Part shown: positions 10,176 to 21,111 of the stretch, piece after piece | Layout: each line of letters opens with the position of its first letter | How positions within the stretch are numbered: position 1 is the first letter of the stretch | DNA from: Bosea sp. BIWAKO-01 | GTDB lineage: Bacteria > Pseudomonadota > Alphaproteobacteria > Rhizobiales > Beijerinckiaceae | NCBI RefSeq assembly: GCF_001748145.1 | Contig: NZ_BCQA01000001.1 | Coordinates: forward strand, 5,792,501-5,856,500 | DNA length: 64,000 nucleotides | Reading direction: 5' to 3' | Position numbers and translations under genes: made by a program | Notes under the pieces: generated by a model | The model's database searches: none | The model's input: only the letters and a program-made list of their open reading frames with translations | Told to the model about the DNA's origin: nothing

Positions 10176-10982
10176 CTATTTGCTCGAGACGCCCCACATC
10201 GCGAACAGGTATTTCCTGACCGCGAAGATGAAGAGCACCGAGGGAATGATGAGAATGAAGCCGCCGGCGAAGCGGTAATGCAGCGGCGACTCGGAGAGCA
10301 CGGTCAGCAGATAGGCGGTGAGTGTGCGCTCGCGCACGGTGAGCACCGAGGCGGCAAAAACCTCGTTCCAGGAGATGACGAAGGCGAAGATCGCCGCTGC
10401 CGCGATGCCGGGCAGCGCCAGCGGCAACACCACCTTGCGGAAGGCCTGCCAGCGCGTGCAGCCGAAGACCCAGGCCGCCTCCTCGTATTCGCGGGGAATG
10501 CCCATGAAGAGCGACGAGGTCACGAGCGCGGCGAAGGGCAGCGCCAGCGCGGTATGGATCAGCGAGACGCCGAAGGGCGTGTCGTAGAGCCCGACGCGGA
10601 TGAAGATGACGGTCAGCGGCAGCGCCAGGATCGCCAGCGGAAAGGCGCGCGTCAGCAGCACCAGCAGGCGAAAGGCGCTCTGCCCCCGGAAGGCGAAACG
10701 CGCCAGGGCATAGCCCGCGGGCGCCCCGAGCAGGATCGAGAACAGCATGGTCAGCGATGCGGCGATGAGCGAATTCAGGGCGGCGTTCCAGACACCCTCG
10801 ATCTTCAGGAACGTCGCGAGCGCCGCGAAGCCAGCATCGCCGGGCGCGAAGGATTTCGGCCATTTGAACACGGCGAGCCTGCCGCCCATGGCGCCGAGCC
10901 CGATCAGGTAGATCGGCACCAGCACCCAGGCGCAGAGCGCCAGGACGCCCGTGACATAAAGCCATTTGCGGGGCGCGCTCAT
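10176..10982 (-). CDS. Sugar ABC transporter permease, MalG/UgpE type
   Basis: Second inner-membrane permease of a carbohydrate importer, 268 residues with six predicted hydrophobic segments beginning VTGVLALCAWVLVPIYLIG. The ATPase-docking EAA loop is seen near residue 165-185 as EEAAWVFGCTRWQAFRKVVL. Length and order (second of two permeases) fit the MalG/UgpE subfamily. Its start overlaps the preceding permease stop by four bases, giving coupled translation and roughly equal subunits. Confidence 0.92.
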   Translation of the reverse strand: MSAPRKWLYVTGVLALCAWVLVPIYLIGLGAMGGRLAVFKWPKSFAPGDAGFAALATFLKIEGVWNAALNSLIAASLTMLFSILLGAPAGYALARFAFRGQSAFRLLVLLTRAFPLAILALPLTVIFIRVGLYDTPFGVSLIHTALALPFAALVTSSLFMGIPREYEEAAWVFGCTRWQAFRKVVLPLALPGIAAAAIFAFVISWNEVFAASVLTVRERTLTAYLLTVLSESPLHYRFAGGFILIIPSVLFIFAVRKYLFAMWGVSSK

Positions 10983-11845
10983 CCTTGCGTCTCCGGATCG
11001 ACGCGCAGCGCCTTGAGGTAGATGATCGTCGCCGTAAGCGAGATCACCATCACGAGCACGGCATAGGCGGCCGCGACACCGTAATTCTGGTTCTCGTTTT
11101 GCCAGGTGTAGGCTTCACCGACGATGATCGGGAAATTGCGCCCGCCGAGCGCATAGACCACCGCAAACACCTCGAAGGCCAGGACCGTGCGCAGGATCAG
11201 CGCCGATTGCAGGCTGGGCTTCAGCAGCGGCAAGGTGATCTTGCGGAACTTCGTCCAGGGGCTGGCGCCGAAGATGTCGGCGGCCTCGCCGAACTCCTTG
11301 GGAATGATCTGGATGCCGGCGACGAGAATGATCAGGACGATCGCGGTCGCACGCCAGATTTCGGCCAGGACGACGGCGAAGAACAGCGCAACCGGCGCCT
11401 CGCTGTTGAGATAGGCGGTCGGGCCGCTGATCACCCCGATCTGGAACAGCAGCGTGTTGAGATAGCCGGAATCCTGCAGGATCGCGAGCCAGACAAGGCC
11501 GGCCGCAAGGTCGGAGACGCCGAGCGGGATCGTCCAGATCCAGAGCACGAGTTCGCGCCCGCGCGTCATCCTCTGCAGCATCAGCCCCATGACGAGCGCG
11601 AGCGCCACCTGCAGCGGGATCACCACCGCGACGAGGGCGAAGGTGTTGCGCAGCGCGGTGGGAAAATTGAGGTCGCCCGCCATGCGGGCATAATTGGCGA
11701 GCGAGAACCCCTGCCCGCCATCGAAGGAGAGCAGGATGGTCTGGCCGAGCGGTATCAGGAAGAAGGCTGCGAGAAAGGCGACCGAGGGCGCGATCAGCAG
11801 ATAGGGCAGCCAGCGCGGCTGGAGCATGGTCGAAGGCCTCTGCAA
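10979..11845 (-). CDS. Sugar ABC transporter permease, MalF/UgpA type
   Basis: First inner-membrane permease of the carbohydrate importer, 288 residues. Hydrophobic helices start at LIAPSVAFLAAFFLIPLGQ; the EAA docking loop is EAADIFGASPWTKFRKITLP near 200-220. Together with the downstream permease it forms the heterodimeric channel. It lies 58 bases after the binding-protein gene, in the same leftward operon. Confidence 0.92.
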   Translation of the reverse strand: MQRPSTMLQPRWLPYLLIAPSVAFLAAFFLIPLGQTILLSFDGGQGFSLANYARMAGDLNFPTALRNTFALVAVVIPLQVALALVMGLMLQRMTRGRELVLWIWTIPLGVSDLAAGLVWLAILQDSGYLNTLLFQIGVISGPTAYLNSEAPVALFFAVVLAEIWRATAIVLIILVAGIQIIPKEFGEAADIFGASPWTKFRKITLPLLKPSLQSALILRTVLAFEVFAVVYALGGRNFPIIVGEAYTWQNENQNYGVAAAYAVLVMVISLTATIIYLKALRVDPETQG

Positions 11846-11903
11846 GGCGCTCCAGGGAGGCTGCGCTTCGGCCGGGGGGACCGGAGCGCAGCTTATCCGG
11901 AGC

Positions 11904-13187
11904 TCAGGTGACCGGGCAGGCGCCCTGGCTCGGCTTGTCGGGAGCCCAGCAGGGCGCGGCGGTCTGGATCATCAGGCTGCGCAGGATCTCGGCCTGAGCG
12001 TCCAGCACCGCGCGGATCGGCTCATTGCGCAGCACGATGCGCTGGAACGTGTCGAAATAGACCTTGTTGAACTCGCCGCCCTTGTCGCCGAGGCCGATCG
12101 GCAGGAGGGCGACGATCGCGTCCTTCGCCCCTTGCGTCTTGGCGACGCCGTCGGCGAGCAGCTTGACGCCGGCCGGCAGGTCGGGCGGCAGGGGCGCATC
12201 CACGACCGGGAAGAAGCCGACCTCCTGCGCCGCGGCAAGCTGCGTCGCAGGCTTCAGCAGGTGCTCGATCACGGCCGCGGCCTGGGCCCGGTTCGGCGCA
12301 TCCTTGGCGATGGAGAGCCCGGCGATGACGGGCATATAGGCGCGCCCCTTGGCGCCGGCCGGAGGCGCCACGACGAGATACTGGTCGGGCTCGGCGGTCA
12401 GGGCGTCCTTGACGCGGGCGATATGGTCCCAGGCGATCCAGACCTCGCCGGCCATCAGCGGCTCCTGCATGAAATTATAGTTGTTGGCGTTGGGGTTCAC
12501 GGTCGCCCAGAGCGCCTTGAAATCGGCCCAGCCCTTTTCGGCCGCGGCCGAGCGGAACTCGGTCACCATCGAGCCGGTATAGGAGGGCACGAGATTGCCC
12601 TGCACGAAGCGGGCGAACAGGCCCTTCGGACCGGCCGGGAAGCCGATGCGACGCTGGCCGGTCTTCTCCTGGATCGCCTTGCCCCAGGCTGTTAGCTGTT
12701 CATAGGTCAGCGCATTGACATCGGCGCCAGCCGGCAGGAAGGGCAGCGCCGCCTTCTTGACGACGAGGACGTAGGTCGCCTGCATCCAGGGGATATATTG
12801 CTGATTGGGCGTGCCGAGCTTGCCGAGTTCCATCAGCCCGGCCGGAATGCCGCTGGAGGCGAGCTTGGCCGCGATATCGTCGACCGTGTCGAGCGAGCCT
12901 GCCGGCACGAGCGGCTGTAATTCGCCATGCAGCGCGCCCATCAGGCTGATCGTGCGCTTGCCTGCCGCCTGCTCCGCCTTCATGCGCACGGCAAATTGCG
13001 GCGGCTCCTCGACCACATAGGTGGTTTTCGGCGCCCCCTTGAGCAGGACCTCGCGCACCTTCTGCGCCTCGTCGATCGGGCGCAGCTGCGTCGAGAGGAA
13101 AACGAGGTCCTGCGCCTTCGCTACGGGCGCCACGAGAATGGCCCCCGCCGCGACGGCGGCGCATGCCAGATGGTTGAGCGTCTTCAT
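11904..13187 (-). CDS. Carbohydrate ABC transporter substrate-binding protein, family 1
   Basis: Periplasmic receptor of the sugar importer, 427 residues. The ATG at 13185-13187 follows a strong GGGAGGA and starts a classic signal peptide (MKTLNHLACAAVAAGAIL, cleavage after VAKA before QDLVF). The mature part has the two-lobe family-1 pattern: VVEEPPQFAVRMKAEQAAG in lobe one and RAQAAAVIEHLLKPATQLAAA in the C-terminal helices; the carboxy end contains two cysteines (APCWAPDKPSQGACPVT) that may form a disulfide. Upstream in-frame codons would add a non-signal stretch and are not preferred. The cargo is unknown; the operon's glycosidase suggests a glucosyl or mannosyl glycoside. Confidence 0.9.
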   Translation of the reverse strand: MKTLNHLACAAVAAGAILVAPVAKAQDLVFLSTQLRPIDEAQKVREVLLKGAPKTTYVVEEPPQFAVRMKAEQAAGKRTISLMGALHGELQPLVPAGSLDTVDDIAAKLASSGIPAGLMELGKLGTPNQQYIPWMQATYVLVVKKAALPFLPAGADVNALTYEQLTAWGKAIQEKTGQRRIGFPAGPKGLFARFVQGNLVPSYTGSMVTEFRSAAAEKGWADFKALWATVNPNANNYNFMQEPLMAGEVWIAWDHIARVKDALTAEPDQYLVVAPPAGAKGRAYMPVIAGLSIAKDAPNRAQAAAVIEHLLKPATQLAAAQEVGFFPVVDAPLPPDLPAGVKLLADGVAKTQGAKDAIVALLPIGLGDKGGEFNKVYFDTFQRIVLRNEPIRAVLDAQAEILRSLMIQTAAPCWAPDKPSQGACPVT

Positions 13188-13266
13188 ATCGTCCTCCCTG
13201 CCTCGCTTGTTCTGGTTTGCTTGGGATAAGGCCGGTTGCGAGCGCCTGGCCGTTTCCGTGATCGGA

Positions 13267-14280
13267 TCAGCGACGCGCCTCCCCCAGCGAGGCGCGTGCA
13301 ATGAACTCGACCGAATTGATCTCGGTCAGGTCGCGGGGGTCGGCTCCGCCGATGCGCGCCAACGCCATCTCCGCGAGGCGGCGGCCGGTCGCGGCGATGG
13401 GCAGCTCCATCGTCGCGAGCGCGGGGTCCGAGAAGGCGGAGGCGGGAATGTTGTCATGGCCGATGATCGCGATGTCGCGCCCGACGACGAGACCGCGCTC
13501 GCGGATGGCCCGCATCGCGCCCAGCGCCATGCTGTCGGTCGCACAGAGCAGCGCGGTGGGCTGCGCCGGCTGCGCCAGAATCAGCCCCGCCGCACGATAG
13601 CCGCCGGCCTCGTCGGCGCTGTCCTCGATGATCGCGCCGAAAATGCCGGCCTGGCGAAGGGCCCGCGCGAAGCCGCTGCGGCGCAGATGCGCGAAGGTGA
13701 AGGCCGAGGGCGCCGCAAGATGGCCGATCCGGCGGTGGCCGAGGGCGGCCAGGCGCAGCACGGCATCGTGGAACGCGGCCTCGCCATCCCCATCGACAAA
13801 GGCATAGGGCTCTGGAAAATCGCTACGCCCCATCGCGACGAAGGGAAAGCCGGCATCGGTGAGGTAGCGCAGGCGAGCATCCTCGCGGCGGGTGCGGACG
13901 ACGATGATGGCGTCGGTGCGGCGGCCGTCGACAAGCCGGCGATAGGTCTTGAGCTCGTCGGGGCCGGGCAGCGCGGCGATCAAGGTCAGATCATAGCCCT
14001 GCTCCGCCAGCCGTTCGCCGATCGAGCCCAGCAGCTCTAGATAGAGCGGCTCGTTGAAATGGCCCGGCCCGGCCGGAAGCACCATCGTGACGATCTCGGT
14101 CAGCCCGCGACGCAACCGCCGAGCTGCGGAATTGGGCCGGTAACCGGCCGCCTCCGCCGCTGCCCGCACGCGGTCTCGCGTGGCGAGCGCAACATCGTCA
14201 TAGCCGTCGAGCGCCCGCGAGACGGTGGTGATCGACAATCCCAGCGTTTGCGCCAGCGCGCGCAACGAGCTCATCGGCAT
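13267..14280 (-). CDS. LacI-family transcriptional regulator
   Basis: Probable sugar-responsive repressor of the operon it heads. 337 residues: an N-terminal helix-turn-helix and hinge (LRALAQTLGLSITTVSRALD at about 6-25, then YRPNSAARRLRRG), followed by a periplasmic-binding-protein-like sensor domain (VTMVLPAGPGHFNEPLYLELL, ALLCATDSMALGAMRAIRERG, DIAIIGHDN). All downstream genes to the glycosidase run in the same direction; the binding protein starts 79 bases later. A perfect palindrome 46 bases upstream of the start is the likely operator, which implies autoregulation. An alternative start two codons in is possible. Confidence 0.92.
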   Translation of the reverse strand: MPMSSLRALAQTLGLSITTVSRALDGYDDVALATRDRVRAAAEAAGYRPNSAARRLRRGLTEIVTMVLPAGPGHFNEPLYLELLGSIGERLAEQGYDLTLIAALPGPDELKTYRRLVDGRRTDAIIVVRTRREDARLRYLTDAGFPFVAMGRSDFPEPYAFVDGDGEAAFHDAVLRLAALGHRRIGHLAAPSAFTFAHLRRSGFARALRQAGIFGAIIEDSADEAGGYRAAGLILAQPAQPTALLCATDSMALGAMRAIRERGLVVGRDIAIIGHDNIPASAFSDPALATMELPIAATGRRLAEMALARIGGADPRDLTEINSVEFIARASLGEARR

Positions 14281-14325
14281 CTCAATGGTTGGACGATCGG
14301 CGCCTCACGTTCAGGATAACCCGAT

Positions 14326-14339
14326 CCAAAACGTTTTGG
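14326..14339. promoter_or_regulatory. LacI-family operator palindrome
   Basis: CCAAAACGTTTTGG is a perfect 14-base palindrome with the central CG step typical of LacI-family operators. It sits 46 bases upstream of the LacI-type regulator gene, where a repressor would block its promoter. No second copy was seen before the binding-protein gene. Confidence 0.75.
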
Positions 14340-14415
14340 GAAGCCGGTTCAAGCTTGGCATGCGTCACGGCTTGCGGCCCCTGCGCGGCGTTTTTCCGGC
14401 TGAGGTCGCTCGTGC

Positions 14416-15321
14416 CTAGGCCCGGCGGGCTGCGGCCGAGAGGCGCACGGCCTCGGCAATCTGTGCAAACTGCTTGGCGAGCGGGCTCGTCTTGCGCCAG
14501 ACCATGCCGATCGTGCGCGATGGCTGGGGGTCCTTGAAGCGCGTGACGCAGACCGAGGCCGAGCGTGTCTCGACCGCGACTGCCATCTCCGGAATCAAGG
14601 TCACGCCCATGCCGGCATCGACCATCTGCACCAAGGTCGAGAGCGAGCTTGCATCCAGCAGGTCGCGCGGGTGCATGGTGCGCGGGTTCTTGTTGCAGAA
14701 CGAGAGCGCCTGCTCGCGAAAGCAATGCCCCTCCTCCAACAGCAGCAACCGCATTTCGTGAAGGTCTTCGCGATTGGGAGCCGGCTTCCCCTCCTCCTCG
14801 CGTGGCCGGACGAGGACGAAGCTCTCCGTGAAGAGCGCGGCCTCGGTCAGCGAAGGCTCCGAGACCGGCAGCGCCACGACCGCCATGTCGAGCCGGCCCT
14901 CATTCAACTCCTGCACGAGTTTCGGCGTCAGCGTCTCGCGCACATGCAGGTCCAGCCCGTCATGGAGGCCGGTCAGGTCGGCGATGAGGCCGGGCAGCAG
15001 ATAGGGCGCGACCGTCGGGATCACACCGATGCGCAGCCTGGCGACGAGCCCGCCACGCGAGCTGCGCGCATAGTCCTCCAGCTCGTCGACCGAGCGCAGG
15101 ATGTCCTTGGTGCGCAGCGCGATCTCTTCGCCGAAACTCGTCAGCCGGACCTGGCGCCGGTCCCGCTCGAAGAGTTCGGCGCCGAGCTCTTCCTCGAACG
15201 CCTTGATCTGCATCGACAGCGCCGGCTGGGAGATGGCGCAGCTCTCCGCCGCGCGTCCGAAGTGGCGCTGGCGGGCCAGCGCCTCGAAATAGCGGAGCTG
15301 TTTCAGTGTCAGGTTCGTCAT
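14416..15321 (-). CDS. oxyR: Hydrogen peroxide-sensing LysR regulator OxyR
   Basis: Peroxide-activated regulator, 301 residues. N-terminal LysR helix-turn-helix (LKQLRYFEALARQRHFGRAA, SQPALSMQIKAFEEELGAEL). The redox cysteines are at 200 and 209 in the GHCFREQALSFC motif, spaced exactly as Cys199/Cys208 of Escherichia coli OxyR, so this is OxyR and not merely a LysR homologue. It is divergent from katG, the usual target, across a 343-base region. Under peroxide these cysteines form a disulfide and the tetramer activates transcription. Confidence 0.95.
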   Translation of the reverse strand: MTNLTLKQLRYFEALARQRHFGRAAESCAISQPALSMQIKAFEEELGAELFERDRRQVRLTSFGEEIALRTKDILRSVDELEDYARSSRGGLVARLRIGVIPTVAPYLLPGLIADLTGLHDGLDLHVRETLTPKLVQELNEGRLDMAVVALPVSEPSLTEAALFTESFVLVRPREEEGKPAPNREDLHEMRLLLLEEGHCFREQALSFCNKNPRTMHPRDLLDASSLSTLVQMVDAGMGVTLIPEMAVAVETRSASVCVTRFKDPQPSRTIGMVWRKTSPLAKQFAQIAEAVRLSAAARRA

Positions 15322-17842
<2,521 letters not shown>

Positions 17843-17858
17843 TCCAGACGAATAATAC

Positions 17859-17890
17859 CTTCAGCGGCCGCCCCCGGGCAGCCGCTGAAG
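17859..17890 (+). terminator. Hairpin after katG
   Basis: CTTCAGCGGC and GCCGCTGAAG form a perfect 10-base-pair stem around a 12-base loop, 16 bases after the katG stop. The downstream sequence is only mildly T-rich, so it is a probable transcript end without a strong U-tract. Confidence 0.6.
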
Positions 17891-18043
17891 CTCTGTCCTT
17901 GCCCGTGAGCCAGGCTCGGCTTCCGGCCAGGGGTCAGCGAGAGCCCGACGCCCCTGACGTCGATGGCCCCTGCCCCATCTTGCAAGATCCGGCTATTCCG
18001 GCCATCTGATGGGCCGCGTTCCCCAGCCAGACAGCATGCAGCC

Positions 18044-19924
18044 ATGACAACCCAGACAGCCGAAAGCCGCAGCTTCGAAGCCGATGTCTCCCGCCTGCTC
18101 CATATGATGGTGCATTCGGTCTATTCGGACCGGGACGTCTTCCTGCGGGAGCTGATTTCCAACGCCGCCGACGCCAGCGAGAAGCTGCGCTACGAGGCCA
18201 TCGCCAGGCCGGAGCTTCTCGGCGACGATCTGAAGCTCGCGATCACGATCGCGGCCGATCCGGAGGCCGGCACGCTCGTCATCGCCGATAACGGCATCGG
18301 CATGAGCCGCGACGAGATGATCGAGGCGCTCGGCACCATCGCCCGCTCCGGTACCCGCGGCTTCATGGAGCGCATCGCGACCGCCGAGGGCAAGGAAGGC
18401 GCACAGCTCATCGGCCAGTTCGGCGTCGGCTTCTACTCGGCCTTCATGGTCGCCGACAAGGTCGAGGTCGCCAGCCGCCGCGCCGGCAGCGACGAGGCCT
18501 GGCTCTGGTCATCGGACGGCAAGGGCGAATTCACCGTCGCCCCGGTCGCGCTGGATGATGCCCCTGTGCGCGGCACGCGCGTGACGCTGCATCTGATGGA
18601 GGATGCCAAATCCTATGCCGAGCGCTGGACGCTGGAGCGCATCGTCAGGGAACAATCCGGCCATGTGCCGGTACCGATCTCGCTGATCGAGAAGCCGGGC
18701 GCGGAGGCAACCACGCTGGCCGACGGCGCGGCGCTGTGGGCCAAGCCCAAGAGCGAGATCAGCACGCAGGACTACACGGATTTCTATCGCAGCGTCGCCG
18801 CGCAATATGACGAGCCGGCCGCGACGATCCATTTCCGGGCCGAGGGCCGCCACGAATACACCGCGCTACTCTTCGTGCCAGGCGGGCGTCCCTTCGACCT
18901 GTTCGACGCCGATCGCAAGGGCCGTATCAAGCTCTATGTGAAGCGCGTCTTCATCACCGACGAGGCTGAGTTCCTGCCGCGCTATCTGCGCTTCGTGCGC
19001 GGCATCGTCGACACCGCCGATCTGCCGCTGAACGTCTCGCGCGAGATGATCCAGGACAGCCCGCTGCTGAGCGCGATCAAGAAGGGCGTCACCAGCCGCG
19101 TTCTCTCCGAGCTGTCAAAGCTCGCCGAACAGGACGGCGATACCTTCGCCAGGATCTGGGAGAATTTCGGCGCGGTCATCAAGGAAGGGATCTACGAGGA
19201 TTTCGAGCGCCGCGCCCAGTTGCTCGGGCTCGCCCGCTTCAAGACGACGGCCGCAAGCGACGGCCGGCGTAGCCTGAAGGACTATGTCGGGGCGCTCAGG
19301 GAGAACCAGACGGCGATCTACTATATCGCCGGCGACGACGCAGAGCGGATCGCGAATTCCCCGCAACTCGAAGGTTTTCGGGCGCGTGGCATCGAGGTGC
19401 TGCTGCTCAGCGACCCCGTCGACAGCTTCTGGGTCTCGGGAGCGCCGGAATTCGAGGGCAAGCCCTTCAAGTCGGTGACGCAGGGTGCTGCCGATCTCAG
19501 CCTGATCCCGCTTCTCGACAACGCGACGGCGCCCTCTGCCGAGACGAGCGAGGCGGTGCAGGCCCTGCTCGTAGCGATGAAGGAGGTTCTCGCGGACCAG
19601 ATCGCCGATGTCAGGGCCTCCGACCGGCTGACCGACAGCGCGGTCTGCCTGGTCGCGGCGGAAGACGGTCCTGATCGCCAGTTCGAGCGGCTCTTGACCG
19701 CGGGCGGGCGCATCGAGCGCGCCAGCAAGCCGATCCTCGAGGTCAATCCGCGCCACGCGATGATCCAGGGACTGGCCGGCGTGCAGAACGAGGCCGTGCG
19801 CAGCGATGTCGCGAACCTCCTGCTCGACACCGCCCGCGTGCTCGACGGAGAGCGTCCCACCGATGCCAGGGCGTTCTCCGAGCGCCTGGGTCGGCTGGTC
19901 GCGCTTGGCCTCGCAGCCTCGTAG
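18044..19924 (+). CDS. htpG: Molecular chaperone HtpG (Hsp90)
   Basis: Cytosolic ATP-dependent chaperone, 626 residues as usual. GHKL ATPase motifs are intact: ELISNAADASEKLRYEA (conserved Asn), DNGIGMSRDEM, and GQFGVGFYSAFMVADKVEV. The middle domain carries LPLNVSREMIQ with the catalytic-loop arginine, and the C-terminal dimerisation domain is present (ILEVNPRHAMIQGL). The ATG at 18044 was chosen since SFEADVSRLLHMMVHSVYS follows directly as in homologues; upstream in-frame sequence is not conserved-looking. No convincing sigma-32 promoter was found upstream. Confidence 0.96.
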   Translation: MTTQTAESRSFEADVSRLLHMMVHSVYSDRDVFLRELISNAADASEKLRYEAIARPELLGDDLKLAITIAADPEAGTLVIADNGIGMSRDEMIEALGTIARSGTRGFMERIATAEGKEGAQLIGQFGVGFYSAFMVADKVEVASRRAGSDEAWLWSSDGKGEFTVAPVALDDAPVRGTRVTLHLMEDAKSYAERWTLERIVREQSGHVPVPISLIEKPGAEATTLADGAALWAKPKSEISTQDYTDFYRSVAAQYDEPAATIHFRAEGRHEYTALLFVPGGRPFDLFDADRKGRIKLYVKRVFITDEAEFLPRYLRFVRGIVDTADLPLNVSREMIQDSPLLSAIKKGVTSRVLSELSKLAEQDGDTFARIWENFGAVIKEGIYEDFERRAQLLGLARFKTTAASDGRRSLKDYVGALRENQTAIYYIAGDDAERIANSPQLEGFRARGIEVLLLSDPVDSFWVSGAPEFEGKPFKSVTQGAADLSLIPLLDNATAPSAETSEAVQALLVAMKEVLADQIADVRASDRLTDSAVCLVAAEDGPDRQFERLLTAGGRIERASKPILEVNPRHAMIQGLAGVQNEAVRSDVANLLLDTARVLDGERPTDARAFSERLGRLVALGLAAS

Positions 19925-19936
19925 AGACCGAATGCA

Positions 19937-19963
19937 GCGTGCGTGCCGGTCCGGCGCGCACGC
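19937..19963 (+). terminator. Strong hairpin after htpG
   Basis: GCGTGCGTGCCGG and CCGGCGCGCACGC around a single T pair almost completely (one G-U), 12 bases after the htpG stop. There is no U-tract. It most likely ends or stabilises the htpG transcript. Confidence 0.5.
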
Positions 19964-20134
19964 CCTCTCGGCTCCAGACGAACGTGCCGACTACGCGTCC
20001 GAGACCACCGTTTCCGGCGGGGGCCAAACCGGCCACGGAAAGCGGTCTTTTAGGCGCAAAATCAAGGCATTGCCCGATAATTCTAAGACTTTGAATCGCC
20101 TGGATCGACCTGCCCTCACGGGCAGGCATGAGCC

Positions 20135-20767
20135 TCAGCCGCTGGTCAGTTGAGCCTGCAGATCGGCGAAATCCGTGAACACCAGATCCGGCCATTGCGC
20201 GAGCAGCGCAGCAGGGGCGTTGTAGCCGAAGGTCACCGCCCCGCAGGCCATCCCGGCCTTGCGGGCAGCCTCGATGTCGCGAAGCTCATCGCCGATCGCA
20301 ATCGCGCGCTCGCGCGGGATGCCAAGCCGCTTCGCTACAGCCTTGAACTTGGCGCTTTTTCCCCAGAGCGAGGCGCCGCAATCGAAGGCGCTGACATGGT
20401 CCGCGGCCCGGCCCAGCGTCCGCCGGATCGTCTCCTCCGCATTGGAGCTGACGACGGCGATCCGGATGCCATGACGGGCGAGATTTGCGAGCGCCTGTTC
20501 AACCCCGTCGAAGAGGCGAACCTCGCCCTGACTCTGCGCGTTGAGCTGGCGCATATGCGCGGCGATCGCCGGGAGCTTCCACAGGGGAACCCCGAGATGG
20601 GCCACGATCTCGCGGCTGCCCAGAGCCCGCAGATTGTCCCTCTCCTGCTCCTGGACCTCGCGGAAGCCAAATCGCCGGGCGGTCTCGTTCAGCACCGAAC
20701 AGAACCACGGAAAACTATCGGCCAGCGTTCCGTCGAAATCGAAGATGGCGAGCGCGTAGCGAGGCAT
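20135..20767 (-). CDS. HAD-superfamily hydrolase (phosphoglycolate phosphatase-like)
   Basis: Cytoplasmic phosphatase of the haloacid dehalogenase superfamily, 210 residues. Motif I FDFDGTLADS near the N-terminus carries the nucleophile aspartate; motif II is VVSSNAEETIR, motif III uses a lysine near GKSAKFKAV, and motif IV is IGDELRDIEAAR. An alpha-helical cap lies between motifs I and II, as in Gph-type enzymes. The start MPRYALAIFDFDG was chosen because it places motif I at the usual distance; an upstream ATG at 20830 would add 21 residues. The substrate is not known. Confidence 0.8.
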   Translation of the reverse strand: MPRYALAIFDFDGTLADSFPWFCSVLNETARRFGFREVQEQERDNLRALGSREIVAHLGVPLWKLPAIAAHMRQLNAQSQGEVRLFDGVEQALANLARHGIRIAVVSSNAEETIRRTLGRAADHVSAFDCGASLWGKSAKFKAVAKRLGIPRERAIAIGDELRDIEAARKAGMACGAVTFGYNAPAALLAQWPDLVFTDFADLQAQLTSG

Positions 20768-21111
20768 GGCCGGAGTCGAACCTGTGAGCGGTGTGCCGGC
20801 GATACCCTGATCGACAGCGGTTGAGGACATTCATTTGAATGAGATGTCGCTTGCGAGTGAGATGCTGCTGGCCCGATAGCGCGTCGCAAGCGCGGATCAC
20901 AGCGCCAATTTCGGAAAGTCCGGTTTCGATGGAGTGACCGAGGTCAGCCGTGGGCGCGGTCCAGCAGCGGAAGCTCGAATGACCGAGAACGGAAAGTGGC
21001 GACACCGCCGGATCTCTTCGCCGGATGCATGGTTGTGACATAGTCTGGCGAAAAGTCGTCCGACGGTCATGAACCCACCGACATATCGCTGCTCGAACCG
21101 ACGGGGCCGGC

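Noticed and set aside
17843..18043. Sigma-32-like heat-shock promoter ahead of htpG
   Set aside because: CTTG occurs near 17898, but no matching -10 box at the right distance was found, so it was not listed.
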